Assembly (NCBI GenBank): GCA_023159155.1
Contig: JAJNNX010000033.1
Location: 1 to 64,000 of the forward strand
From: Ustulina deusta
Lineage: Eukaryota > Ascomycota > Sordariomycetes > Xylariales > Xylariaceae
DNA: 64,000 bases
Direction: 5' to 3'
How positions within the stretch are numbered: position 1 is the first letter of the stretch; every line of letters begins with the position of its first letter. Below, one piece after another: positions 1 through 11,450 of the stretch. A model generated the notes under the pieces. The model searched no databases. It worked only from the letters and a program-made list of their open reading frames with translations, and was not told where the DNA came from. The position numbers and the translations under genes were made by a program.

Positions 1-913
1 TAAACATTTAAACAAAGTTATTAAACCTAAAATATTTAAAAAATAATATATAATATACAACCCTTATATAAAAAAATACAAACTATAAGCTAACAAAAAA
101 TAAAGTTTTTTTTAAAAAAAAAAGTTTTGTAATATAAGTACTAACTACTAAATTAAACTATTAGTTAGTTAAACCTTTTAAAATTTTTAAAAATAAAAAT
201 TTAGCTATGTTTTCAATTTGCTTAACTTTTATAAAATAAAAAACCTATTCTTTACTAACTAATTATAAAAAGCAAGTAATAATTTTTTTTTTTAATAAAT
301 CTAATTATTACTTTTAATTAAAAATATTAAAAGTAAAACAAAATTTAAAATTAAATAAATTAAATCATTAAAAATATATAAAAAAAATGAAAAGCTATAA
401 TACTAAATTGCTTAAAAAAGCTATAATTTTAATAATACCTAATATATAGCTTAAAATTATAAAAATATATTCATTAAGCGTAACTAATTTTATAAAACTT
501 ATAAAAAAGCTTTTAAACTTTTTATAAAATTATAAAAATAAATATATATAATAATAGCTAACAAATTTATAAACAATTATAAAAATAATAATAAAGCAAT
601 ATAACATAAAAAAACTATATAAATTTAATTTTATTAATAACTTTAAATTAAAACTATATTTAAACTTTTAGTTTTAAAAAAAAGTAGTATAATAATTAGT
701 ATAGTTTTAGCAAAATTTATAAAAACTCTAAACCTATATAGCAATAAAATAAAAAATCTATACATAAACTAACTTATAATTTTATAACTATATATATAAA
801 GTTTATATCTACTTATTTTATAGATTTTAATTTTAATATTTTTTTTTTTTTAGCTTAGAGTTTTTGTTTATAGTATTAATAAACTAGCTATAGAAGCTTT
901 ACTTAACTAATCG
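1..913. repeat. Repeat family E, copy 1 (left end outside the window)
   Basis: This segment is a direct repeat of 40996-41949; for example the run TATTTAAAAAATAATATATA near position 40 recurs near 41030. Its last 215 bp or so, ending in ACTTAACTAATCGTAA, recur at 9645-9720 (partial), 15225-15445 and, inverted, at 11260-11450. The shared right end suggests a genuine element terminus, but its class cannot be decided because RIP has removed coding signal. The copy runs off the window start. Confidence 0.7.
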
Positions 914-915
914 TA

Positions 916-3900
916 AAAATTATTATATTAATAATTTAAGTATTACAGTTATTAATTATTTAAATATTTTTAGAAAAAGAAAATTAGTTGTTTTTTAAAA
1001 AATTTATTATTTATATATTAGTAATTATTATAAAAAAGCGTATTAATAAAAAATTTAATTCTATTAGCTACTAAGCACTATAATAATAAAAAAATATTTT
1101 TATATTTTAAGTTATATTAACTATATATTTTTACAATTAAATTTTATAAATTAAAAATTAATAAATAAAGTAATTAGCTAAAAAATTAGCTAGGCTAGCT
1201 AAATTAATTAAGTTTATAATTAGAAATTTAAAACTAGCTTTTTTATATAAACTATAATATAGTTTTTATAATATTTTAATAAATTATTTTATATATTTTT
1301 ATTTAAATTATAAAGTTTTTTATTTATAATATTTATTATTTTTTTTTAAAGCTTTAGCTTATAAAAAGCTAAAAATATATAGGTCCTATAAAAATAACTA
1401 TAATACTAGTTATTATTTTATTAAATATTAAAAATTAATATTATAAGTTTAGGTCTAAACAAGTAACTATTAAATAATAATTTTTAAATATAATTAAAAA
1501 TAATAAAAACTTTTTAGCAAGCACTAATTATTATATTATTATTAATAAAATTTATAATATATAGTATTTTTTATTTAATATTATAAATTATAATAAACTA
1601 ATAATTAAAAATATATTTAGTTTTAGGTATTTTAATTATTTTAAATATTATAAAACTAATAGATCTATTTTATTTGTTAAAAAATTAAAAAATAAAATAG
1701 TTTTTATTAAAGCTTTTATTTTAAGTTTAAAAAAATATTTATGCAAAAATATTTTTAAATACTACTTATAGTTTAAAATAACTAATTATTGTAATAATTA
1801 ATATATCAACTTTTAATATATTTAGTTATTAATACTATTATACTTTTTAAAATATATTAATTAGTTTAAGTTTAAGCAAGTTATAAAAAGTTTAAGTTAT
1901 AATATTTAAAAAAGTTTTATAGTTATATAAAATATTTTTATATTTTTAGTAAAAATAAAATAAGAGTTTTTTATTATAATAATTTATATATAGTAGTTTA
2001 TTTAATAATATATATTATATTAGCTTAAATAATATAATAATAATAATACTATTAAAAAAAAATATATATATATATTTTTTTAGATCTTTTTAGTAATATT
2101 TTAAATAAATTAATTAAAATATTTTAAATATAATAATTTAAAATAATAATATTAAAATAAGCTAATTATATAATAGCTTTAATATTAAAACAAAATATTA
2201 GTTCTATTTATTAATAATTAAAAATATAAATAAAATATAACAAATATATAGTCTATATATTAATAAATAAAGTTTAAAAATTAATAATATAAAATATATT
2301 AGCTAAAAAATAAATAGTTAAAAACTAAATATAAAGTTTGCTAAGCTAATATAAATCTAGTAAGTTTATATTACTTTTTTATAAGAACTTTATTAGTTTT
2401 ATATAAATTAGTTATTTTTATTTTTATTTTATTTTTATTTTTTTGTATAAATTATATTTATACTTATATTTTTTTATATTTTTAATTTTATTTATTTAAT
2501 TTATAATAATTTGTTTATATATAATATATTATAATATATATTTTTATGTTTTTATTATTTTTCATAATATTTAATAATTAGTTGTTTTAAAGCAAAAAAT
2601 ATATATTAGTTTTTTTTAGTTTTTTTTGTTTACTATATAATTATTATTTTTATATTAACTATATTAAGCGCTATATAAATATATTTATGTTTTGTTAGAT
2701 TACTAATAAATAGTTAAACCTTTAAGCTTTAATTATTTTATAAATTAATCTAAAAATTTAAATAATTTAAAAAAAACAAATAGTACTAATTAAAATATAT
2801 TTAAAGCTTTTATATTAATTAATTTATTCTTATATATATTAAATCTTATATATTATTTTTAGCTATATTATTTTATTACTAGTAAACTTAATCCTTAATT
2901 ATTTTTTTTTTAATTATAAAAATCTTTTGTTTTAAGCTAGCTAATATAATTTTAATTTTTTATTATAATTAATTAAAAAAAAACTAAGTTATAAAAAAAG
3001 TTTTAGTAATTAAATACTAATTAAAATAATATATATTAGAACTAATAAATATTTTAATTAAGCTAATTAATATATAAATTATATTTTTAAAACAATTATT
3101 ATATTATTTTTTTTATTACTTAGTCTTAAATTATAATATATTATATATTTTTAATTAAAATTTAGTATAACTTTAATAATTTTAGTTAAATCTTTTTAAA
3201 ATATATATTTTTTTAAAACTATAGTTTTAAAATATATAATATTACTAAAAAATTTTAGTAAACTAATAGAGCTATATATTATTTAAAATTTTTTTTTAAA
3301 TATAATTAAAACAAATATTATAGCTTTTTTAATTAATATAAACAAATAAGCTTTATATTTTGTTTTTAATTTTTATATATAGCTAATAAAAATATTTAAT
3401 AGTAATTATTAGATTTTTTATTATTTTGTTATTAAAGTTTTAAATAGTTATACTATTAATTAATATATATATTAAATTTTATATTTTTTATTTTTTATAA
3501 TATTTAATAATAAACCTATATTTAAAACAATTATAATATTTATTAGTAAATTTATATTTTTTTATATTAAACTATATTATAATAGTTTATTTAATAAATA
3601 TTTTGTTATAATATTTAATTATTTAGTATTAATAATAATATTTATTATTTAATTAATTAAAATCTTTAATTTTATTTTTTACTAATTATAAATTTATTAA
3701 TTCTAAAAATTTAAAAATAATAGCTATTTTAAAATATAGCTATTTTTTAAACCTAAATTAATAAATCTTTTATAATCTAGCGCTTATAGCAATTATATTT
3801 ATTTAGTTAGTTAGCCGGAGTATAAATATTATATAAATAATATTAAGTATGCTTATTTATATATAGTAGCAACTTAAAAAAATAAAAATAAAAATCTAAA

Positions 3901-5603
3901 TAAATAAAATAGCCCAAAAAGGTTTTTAATTTAAGCTAATTAAATAAAGATTATTATATACTATTTTATATATATTTTTAGTTGATCTGCTTATAAAGTA
4001 ATAATAAGGTTGCTATTTTAAAGCAAGTTTTTAAAAATAAAAAAGTAGTATAAAAATAATAAAAAACGGCAAAAATATAAATAGTAAGTATTATTTTATA
4101 ATAAATTTAAACTAATTAAAATAATATTATTATAACATATAATATTAGATCTATAGATTTTAGTTATATTTATTTTTTTAGTTTTTAAATTTAAAAAAAT
4201 ATTACTTGCTAATTAATAAACTTTTTTTTTAATTATAAATTATTAAAGCTTAAATATTTAATTTTTAAGCTTATTTTAATTAAAATTTTAATTTAATATA
4301 ATAAAGCTTTATTATTAATAAATTTTTAATTTTTTTTAATTGTTTTATTTATATTTTAGTATTTTTAGCCTATTTAAGCTATATTATAGTTTATTTAAGC
4401 TATATTTTAGCTATATTTAATTATATTTTAAGTTATATTAAAATATATTTAAGTTTATTTTAGTTATATTTTAGCTATATTTAGCTATATTTTAAGCTTT
4501 GTTTAATTTTTGTTTAGTTATATTATAGCTTTAATTAAAACTATGTTAGCTATATTTATATTTTTTTTATAATAGTTATTTTTTAATAAACTTATTATTT
4601 ATTTATGAATAATAAAATTAACTAGTTTTTAATATTTAGTTTTATTTTTAATAAATAGTTATAAACTATCTAATATATAAATTTTTACTTTTATATATTT
4701 TTTATTTTTTTTTAAATATTATAAAAAATAAACTTTTTTATTTATATAAAAGTTTAGCGCTTTAAAATTTATTATTATTTAATAAAATATTAAATATAAA
4801 AATAAAGTTTTTTTTTTTTAAAGCTATAAAACAAACTTTATAAATATATTATTAATTACTTTATTTTATAGCTTAGCGCTTTTTTTTAGTAATAATACGT
4901 TAGACCTTAGCTATATTTATTTTTTAAATTATTATATTTTATATACTAAAAAATATATATATAATTATAAACATTTTACTAATTAATAATCTATTATATT
5001 AAAATAATATTTTTAATTAATAAAACTAATAATTAGCTATAAACTATTTTATATATATTATAGCTATAATATTAAATAATAGTTTTATTAGCTTAGATTA
5101 TTTTATTAAGTTGTTTAGTTTAGCTTTTTTTTATTTTTTAAGTTATTTTTTTAAAACTACTAATAATTACTTTATAGTTTAACTTAATAAATTTTTAGCT
5201 TTAGAAATAATATATTATATTATAAGTTATTATAAATCTAAGTTATATTTTATTTGTTATAACTTTTTTTTTATTTTTAGAACTATTATTATATTTAATT
5301 TTAATAGAAATATTATACTAATAAATAATATATTATTTAATAAATTAAGCAATATTTTTAAAATTAGCTAATTAAAGTAGTATTATTTTAAAATAAGCTA
5401 ATATTTTATATTTAGTTTTAATAATTATTTTAAATTTATTATTATTAAATATAAATTAAATATTAAAAACCTAGCTTATAAATATATTTTTAGTTTTATT
5501 ATAATAATATTTTTTTTTAAATTGTTTATTTTATATTTATTAGTATAGCTTATAGCTTTTAAAAATATTTTTAATATTTTTATATAAATTTTTTTAGTAA
5601 TAT
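916..5603 (-). repeat. Inverted internal fragment of element B
   Basis: This is a reverse-complement match to 26281-31135 inside element B. Landmarks occur in reversed order: the short tandem array of TTTAAGCTATATTTTAGC-like units at 4360-4560 pairs with 27400-27560, and the GCCGGAGTATAAATATTATA site at 3813 pairs with the region near 28080. The match starts just after the end of repeat E and stops abruptly at about 5603, so the fragment lacks both LTRs. No coding capacity survives. Confidence 0.78.
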
Positions 5604-5832
5604 AGTTATGGTATAGTGGCTGGTGGCCGGCAGCGTGGCTGCAACCCACAAGCCACACAAACCGCAATCTTTAATTCCTAGGTCACATGACTTACACCTG
5701 GCCGGCACCTGGCAATTACCTGACAGCTGCCCACACCTCCCACTAATCCACCCATAAAAAACCTGCAACGCACCCTTGTAAAATTAGCTTTCCTTTTTTC
5801 TCATACTTAGATTCTACTGCAAAGTTCGCTTT
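5604..5832. other. Island of normal base composition, left part
   Basis: About 230 bp of balanced composition with little RIP. It contains CCACCCATAAAAAACC, which looks like a TATA-type promoter segment, and it resumes at 9608-9644 after element A1. The two parts together (about 265 bp) may be a solo LTR of an otherwise unseen element or a piece of host promoter. No TG...CA ends or TSD could be fixed. Confidence 0.4.
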
Positions 5833-6080
5833 TGTTAGATTTAGCACTAGCGATCTCGCCACGTATTGCCCGCAGAAGGTCTGTTGTATTGTTGTTGTTG
5901 TAGGTCTATATAGGTATATTCTACACCCTACATACATATATATCCCTCATACAGTTAGGTGTAGATCCACTTATTTAGCCATATAACGCTTTATTTGCTA
6001 AGGGCATACCCCCTATAAGGGCACCTCTCACTAGCCACTCTATAGCTCACATTACTACCTAGCCACCACTTAATCTAATA
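5833..6080 (-). repeat. A1 3' LTR
   Basis: 248 bp, from TGTTAGATTTAG to CTTAATCTAATA on the plus strand. It is paired with 9355-9602 and keeps more C and G at several sites than its partner, so the two LTRs were mutated independently. Confidence 0.85.
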
Positions 6081-6179
6081 TACCCCTTTAGGTAAGGCCA
6101 TTCCAGTGGCCTTGCCTACCTATATAACTATATTTAGAAGTAGCATATAGGTATGTATTGGTCCATATATATATAGTAA

Positions 6180-6480
6180 TCTCGGTGTTTAGCGTTAATA
6201 CGCTTGTATTGGGCAGATATAGTAGTCTTTTGTATATATATGGGTTTCTATAGGCAATTCTTTGAATATAGTAATCTTTATATTTAGCGGTAATACGTTT
6301 GCTTTAATAATTTCTATTTTTGGCAATAATACGCTTTTATTAATAATTTATATATTAAGCGTTAATATGCTTGTATTAATGGTCTGTTTTTAGTATTAAT
6401 ACGTTTTTGTTAGTAATTTTTATATTTAGTAGTAATACGCTTGTTTTAATAATTTTTTTGTATTAGTTAAAAGTAGTATT
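6180..6480 (-). repeat. Degenerate short tandem repeats in A1
   Basis: Units of roughly 50-60 bp containing AATACG(C/T)TT and a TTAGTA/TTAGCG core repeat about six times. The counterpart in A2 lies at about 38310-38450 in the opposite orientation, so the array belongs to the family and is not a local accident. Confidence 0.55.
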
Positions 6481-6659
6481 TGTAGATCTACTAATATAGC
6501 TATTTTTATTTCTAGTCTATAGTACTGTTTTTTTAGCGCGATCTTTTAATCGAAAGTATAGCGCTTAAATATATAACTTTGGTAATTTTTTGATTAAAGT
6601 ATATAAAGCTTAAATATATAGCTATATACTAATCTTATAGTATATTAGTGTAATAATAT

Positions 6660-7530
6660 ATGGCTAGCTTTTTAATATATATAATAAATTTATTATTAAT
6701 GCTTATTATTAGTAGTAGTAAGCTTTTTAAAAGCTTTTTTTTTTATTAGCAATATTATATATTATATATAATAAGCTTTATAAAAACTTTTTTTTTTTTG
6801 CTATTATAAAGTTTTTAATAGTATATAGTAGCTATAATTAATTATAGTAGCAATATTATAAAATATACTTATATATTATATATAGTAAGCTTTATAAAAA
6901 CTTTTTTTTTATAATGTTTTTAATAATATTTAGTAGTTATAATAAGTATATAATATATAATAAGCTTTATAAAGGCGTTTTTTTTTTGCTATAATAAAGC
7001 TTTTAATAATATTTAGTAGCTGTGATTAGATATATAGTAGTTAATAAGCTTTTTAAAGGTCTTTTTTTTGTTACTTTATATAAAAACTGTTTTTGTACGT
7101 ATTTTAGCGTTATATATAGTAAGCTCTATAAAAGTAATTTTTTTTTTGCTATAGCAAAGTTTTTAATAAGATTTAATAGTTATAATTAGTTATATAATAG
7201 TTTAGTATAAAACGTATTTATATATTATATATAATAAGCTTTATAAAAATATTTTTTTTTTTGCTAGTAAAGTTTTTAATAAGATTTAATAGCTATAATT
7301 AGTTGTAAAGCAGTGCTATAGAACGTACTTATATATTATATATAGTAAGCTTTATAAAAATGTTTTTTTTTTTGCTATTGTAAAGCTTTTAATAGTATTT
7401 AGTAGTTATAATTGGTTGTAAAGCAGTTAATAAGCTTTTTTAAGGGCTTTTTCTTTTTGTTATAGTAGAGCTTTTATTAAGATTTAGTAGCTATAATTAG
7501 ATATAAAGCGGTGCTTTTAGATCTTGTTAA
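6660..7530 (-). repeat. A1 internal tandem repeat array
   Basis: Degenerate units of roughly 100-130 bp, each with AATAAGCTTTATAAA, a T-run, a GTTTTTAATA core and TTTAGTAGCTATAATTA. The same array is found inverted in A2 at about 36880-38070. It fills the part of the element where pol would lie in an autonomous Copia element. Confidence 0.65.
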
Positions 7531-7929
7531 TGCTTTGCGAAATAATTGCTACTTTTTTAGCTAATAAATGCTAGGTATTAAATATTTTTAGCAAAGTAGA
7601 TCTTATTAAATAGATTTTGTTAATAGGTTATAAAATAATTGCTATTTTTTTAACTAGTAACTGTTAGATATTAGCCCTTAGCAAAGTAGATCTTGCTAGT
7701 GCTTTATAAAGTAATTGTATAATTGCTACCTTTTTAGTGTAAGTTTAATTATTTTTATATTTTTTTAAAGGTATGCTAGGTGCTTTTATTCTGTTTTATT
7801 TGCTAACTAGCTAGTTGTTTAGTTATAAAGTTAAAAACTTATTTATTAGGTCTAAGCTTTAAAAAAGTGTACTAGTAGCGCGCTTTTAAGTAATAGCTAT
7901 AATAAAACGTATAATTTATTATATTAAAG

Positions 7930-9340
7930 TTTTTTTTTTTGGTTTAAGTATATGTGTTAGCGCAAAAGCGCTTAGTAAAAGTATGTTTAGGGCTCCTTTT
8001 ATTACTGCTAGGCTATTCGTTATTTTTAAATAAATAATCGAATTTAGAGTAATTAGTAGGCTTGCTACTTTTGTTATTGCTATTATAGTTGGATTTTAAA
8101 TAATTAGTAAGCTTATTATTTTTATAATTGCTTTTTTTGTTATTATTATTATTAGTACTAAATTTTTTAGACTTTTTAGGCTTTTTGGGCTTTTCGGGCT
8201 TTTTAGCCAGCTTTTCGGTAAATTTTTTGTTTAGCTTTTTAGCTAAATCTTCCTTAACAATAAATATTAACTAGGCGTTCTTTTTAATAATTTTTAAAAA
8301 GTTCTATATATTAGCTTTTTAGCGTAGCTTAGTAGCTATAGTCTAATATTTTAAAATATTATTTATTATAGTAATATAGTATATAAACCTAAATAATATA
8401 GTCTAGTCTAAATAGGACTTTTAAAAAGCTTTTTTTAAGTTAATAATTAGCTTAAAAGTATTTATTTTAAACCTTTTAGTATAGACTTTAGTAATTTTAT
8501 TTAGCTATATATTAGTTTATTTAATAAAGTTTATAATGTGTTTTCTAGTTAATATGTTAATAAATATTATATATTTAAATTTATATTTAAACTTTAAAGC
8601 TATTTATATTATATTGCTAAGCTTTTTTAAGTTATTATATTACTAATTAATAGTTTGGATTGTTTTTATATAAGTTAATCAATAGTTAGAATAAACTATT
8701 TTTTATATTTATTTAGCAAGCTTAGTAACTTTTATATAGTAAGTATTATAGCGTTTAAAAACTATATTATAGCATTATTTAGCATATTAATATAAGCGTT
8801 TTTTAGTAGTAATAAAATCTATATATGTAGTAGTAAGAAAATTAATATTTAAGTTTAAAAGAAATTTATTAATCGCTAATATTTTTAGTATTATAAGCTA
8901 TAAAGCTTAATTTGTAGGTATTATATAGTTCTATAAGTTATAACTATAAGTATTAATAATAAAATCTTTTTTTTATAATAAAAAGTTGTTAGGTAAATTA
9001 AAAGTAATTATTATAGCTATTATAGCAGGCTGTTTAGCTAGGTCTAATAAAATTGTTAGGTTTATAAGAACGTTTGCGATTATATATATAGTGCTTGCCG
9101 GTTATTTATATGTATAAATTGTATGTTTAGATTGTTTGTAATAAAAAAAACGCTTATTATTAATATTTGTAGCGCTCGCATTAAAATATTTTGTAAAAAG
9201 ATTAATAGTATTTTGTTATGTAGCTTAAAAAGCTTGTTATTGTTATATATAGTGCTTATAGTAAAATATTTTATCGAATAGATTGCTAGCAATTATATAT
9301 ACCGGTAAAAAGCTCGCTAGCGGTAGAATATAAAGTATTA
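7930..9340 (-). pseudogene. Gag-like remnant of A1
   Basis: The minus strand of this stretch aligns with 35127-36550 in A2 and 44240-44830 in A3. Stops introduced by RIP break every frame, but at about 8260-8150 the minus strand still reads a lysine/proline-rich piece (KKLNKKFTEKLAKKPEKPKK). A basic, low-complexity protein directly after the 5' LTR is what a Gag looks like. I did not find a convincing CCHC zinc knuckle. Identification as Gag rests on position and composition only. Confidence 0.5.
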
Positions 9341-9354
9341 ATAAAACTTTTAAT

Positions 9355-9602
9355 TGTTAGATTTAGTACTAGCGATCTTGCTACGTATTGCCTGCAGAAG
9401 GTCTGTTATATTGTTATTGTTATAGGTCTGTATAGGTATGTTCTATACCCTATATATATATATATCCCTTATATAGTTAGGTGTAGATCTATTTATTTAG
9501 CTATATAACGCTCTATTTGCTAAGGGCATACCCCCTATAAGGGCACCTCTCACTAGCCACTCTATGGCTCACATCACCACCTAGCCACCACTTAATCCGA
9601 CA
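9355..9602 (-). repeat. A1 5' LTR
   Basis: 248 bp, paired with 5833-6080. It is followed on the minus strand by ATTAAAAGTTTTATTAATAC, which recurs at the same place in A2 and A3 and should include the primer-binding site. The tRNA cannot be named after RIP. Confidence 0.85.
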
Positions 9603-9607
9603 GCTTT

Positions 9608-9644
9608 CGGAATGAAGCCTTGCCTTCTATAATTGCCTAACGCG
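9608..9644. other. Island of normal base composition, right part
   Basis: This 37-bp continuation of the 5604-5832 island follows the A1 TSD and ends at CCTAACGCG. Joining across A1 gives an uninterrupted stretch of balanced composition. Confidence 0.4.
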
Positions 9645-9720
9645 TAATTTTTTTTTTTAGCTTAGAATTTTTGTTTATAGTATTAATAAACTAGCTATAA
9701 AAGCTTTACTTAACTAATTA
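9645..9720. repeat. Repeat family E, right-end fragment
   Basis: It begins at a T-run and continues AGCTTAGAATTTTTG to ACTTAACTAATTATAA, matching the last 80 bp of the copy at 1-913. It abuts the left arm of the large inverted repeat. Confidence 0.6.
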
Positions 9721-11450
9721 TAACAAAATTAATAAAAATAAATTTTTTAATTAAATTAATTATTATTTTTAAGTTTTTATTAAAATATTTAGTTTTTAAA
9801 TTATTAATTATTAATTTTTATTATATATATTAAATATTTATAAACTTTATTAATTATTTTATTTTAATAATTATAAAATTTTTAAAGTTTAATTAAATAA
9901 ACTATTTTTATTTTTAATTATTATTTAATTTATTATATAAACTTATAACTAATTATTAAAAAAATATAAGTTTTAATATTATATAAAACTAAAGTTTTTA
10001 TTTTAATATTATTAATTTATAATTAAATAATTATTTTAAAAACAATTATTTTATTTTAGTTATATATTTTAATTAAAATAAATAAAAAAATTAATAAAAA
10101 GTTTTTTATTAGTTCTATTTATTTTTTAAATTAAATAAACTATTAAAGCTATTTTTATTATAGATTTTTTTTACTAATTAAATATTTAAAATTTTGAGTT
10201 TTTAATTAAAATAATTAATTAATATATATATATATATTTACTATAAATAAAACAAGTTTTATTATTTTAATAAGCTTTTTTTTTTTTAATTAATATTTAT
10301 TTTAATTATTTTAAAATAAATATTTTAAAACTTTTAAAGTTTGCTAAAAATTAATAAATAAATTTACTAAAAAGTTAATTATTTAAATTAAATTTTTATT
10401 TAGTTAATTTTATAAGTTTAATTTATTAATAATTTTTATAAGTTTATTTAATATTATATATTAATTTAATAATTTTATTAATAAATAATTTATAAAAACT
10501 TTATATAAATTTTTTTTTAAGTTTATTTAAAAATAATTTTATAATTTATATTTTTATTAGTTTTATATATATAAATTTAAAATATTTTATAAATAATAAT
10601 TATTTAATTAAAATTATAATAAACTATTAATAAAATTAATTTTTTATATTTTAGTTTTTTTAATATAAATAAAGTTTAAAATATTAAAAAATAAACTAAT
10701 AAAATAAAAAATAAATAAAATAATAAAACTAAAAAATTTAAAATTAATATTTTTAAATATATTTTTTATTATTAAATTATAATTATTTTTTAAAAATATT
10801 AAAATAAATATAATAAAAAAAAAAAAATTTTTTTTATTTATTAAAAAAGTTCTATTAAAACTAACAGAAAATTATAAGCTTATATAGCTTTAATATTTTT
10901 TAAAATATTTTTAAATATATTATTTATTTTAAATTATTTTAGTTTTAGTTTAAATTTTATTTTTTTAAGTTTTAATTTTTAATTTTTTTTAAAGTTTTTT
11001 TTAAATATTAGTTTGTTTAAAATATTTATAAAAAAGTTTAATATAAAATCTTTTTTTTTTTTTATAAAAAAAAGATTTTAAAATTATTTAATAATAAAAA
11101 ACTAACTATATTTAAAAACTAAAATTATTTTAATTATTAAAAAACTAAAAATAAAATAAAATTATTTAAAATTAAGTTTTTTATAAATTATTAATTTTTA
11201 AATAATAAAAAAATTGAAAATTTTATTAAAATTATATTAAAGTTAAGTTTTTATAGCTAATTTATTAAAACTATAAATAAAAACTTTAAACTAAAAAAAA
11301 AAAAAAAAAATTATAGTTTATAAAATAAATAAATATAAACTTTATATATATAGCTATAAAATTATAGGTTGGTTTATATATAGACTTTTTATTTTATTGC
11401 TATATAGGTTTAAAGTTTTTATAGGTCTTGCTAAAACTATACTAACTATT
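9721..11450 (+). repeat. Large inverted repeat, left arm
   Basis: This arm matches the reverse complement of 15225-17225. Examples: TTTTATATAATATTAAAACT at about 16894 mirrors AGTTTTAATATTATATAAAA at 9970, and the E-type end at 11260-11450 mirrors 15225-15445. The right arm carries an extra 80 bp or so near its outer end. The loop is about 3.8 kb. It is probably an inverted duplication of a transposon junction. Confidence 0.72.

Larger units (their letters stand above)
5833..9602 (-). mobile_element. LTR retrotransposon A1 (family A, non-autonomous-looking)
   Basis: A 3770-bp element with 248-bp LTRs at 5833-6080 and 9355-9602, flanked by the perfect TSD GCTTT (5828-5832 and 9603-9607). Read on the minus strand the LTR starts TGTTRGATTAAG and ends CTAAATCTAACA. 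A purine tract (TAAAGGGGTA on the minus strand) abuts the 3' LTR, which fixes the orientation. After the 5' LTR come about 1.3 kb of decayed Gag-like sequence, then tandem repeats. No reverse transcriptase, integrase or protease trace is visible, and there is little room for them. Confidence 0.88.

Noticed and set aside
5476..5937. Short minus-strand frames over the unmutated island and the A1 LTR
   Set aside because: They run across repeat junctions (element B fragment, island, LTR), so they cannot be a real gene.
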